From: Lentisphaeria bacterium UBA1724
Lineage (GTDB): Bacteria > Verrucomicrobiota > Lentisphaeria > Oligosphaerales > Oligosphaeraceae
NCBI GenBank assembly: GCA_002315885.1
Contig: DCIO01000093.1
Location: 1-5,232, forward strand
Reading direction: 5' to 3'
Length of the DNA: 5,232 bases
Position numbers and translations under genes: made by a program. The notes below the pieces were generated by a model. That model did not search any database. It was not told the origin of the DNA and was given only the letters and a program-made list of their open reading frames with translations. Below, piece after piece: positions 5,217-5,232 of this stretch. Positions within the stretch are counted from its first letter, which is position 1, and every line of letters begins with the position of its first letter.

Positions 5217-5232
5217 AAGTCATGGTCGTTTA
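5209..5232 (-). repeat. Right copy of the 24-base inverted edge repeat
   Basis: This is an exact reverse complement of 2-25 and runs to the last base of the window; the two copies diverge at 5208. Both copies read inward. It sits 66 bases upstream of the large gene's ATG, so it borders the promoter region of the pair. Confidence 0.85.

Noticed and set aside
1..5232. The whole window as a complete transposon with terminal inverted repeats
   Set aside because: No transposase, integrase or resolvase is encoded, and the inverted match runs to the window edges, so the true repeat ends are not visible. I kept the repeat as an observation but not this interpretation.

Overview
This 5.2 kb stretch looks like chromosomal DNA from a GC-rich, Gram-negative, polysaccharide-degrading bacterium. 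The Lentisphaerota/Victivallales, Kiritimatiellota or Planctomycetota are the best guess. That guess rests on the pairing of a large secreted glycosidase-like protein carrying a CBM9-like module with a short ceramidase-fold protein that lacks a signal peptide; no rRNA or other marker gene is present to confirm it. All three genes I accept are on the minus strand. There are no tRNAs, rRNAs, CRISPR arrays, transposases or phage genes.

Layout in the direction of transcription (right to left): the right edge (5209-5232) is a 24-base sequence that recurs, inverted, at the left edge (2-25). Next comes a 1005-residue exported multidomain protein (5142-2125) with a signal peptide, an N-terminal beta-sandwich, a CBM9/DOMON-like module, a TIM-barrel-like glycosidase region and a GH42-trimerisation-like (GATase1-fold) domain. 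A 128-base AT-rich gap (1997-2124) holds three dyads and a strong Shine-Dalgarno. It leads into a 444-residue neutral-ceramidase-fold metal hydrolase (1996-662) that keeps the zinc-site motifs but lacks the ceramidase serine motif. A GC-rich hairpin (624-648) follows its stop.

The last 660 bases are of a different character. A spacer with a 64-base near-tandem repeat (456-543) leads to a small, lower-GC, cysteine-rich ORF (444-199) whose codon use differs from the two large genes. The final ~200 bases (1-198) hold no credible gene, but are packed with nested inverted repeats built on a CTTTTG(T)GG-type motif.

The two large genes probably form a transcription unit, or at least a co-localised catabolic pair: one exported enzyme attacking a glycan or glycoconjugate, one probably cytoplasmic amidase/hydrolase. 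A glycosphingolipid-degrading pair is tempting, but the missing serine and missing signal peptide in the second protein argue against a simple ceramidase role. The long open frames on the plus strand opposite both genes are codon-register shadows, not genes.
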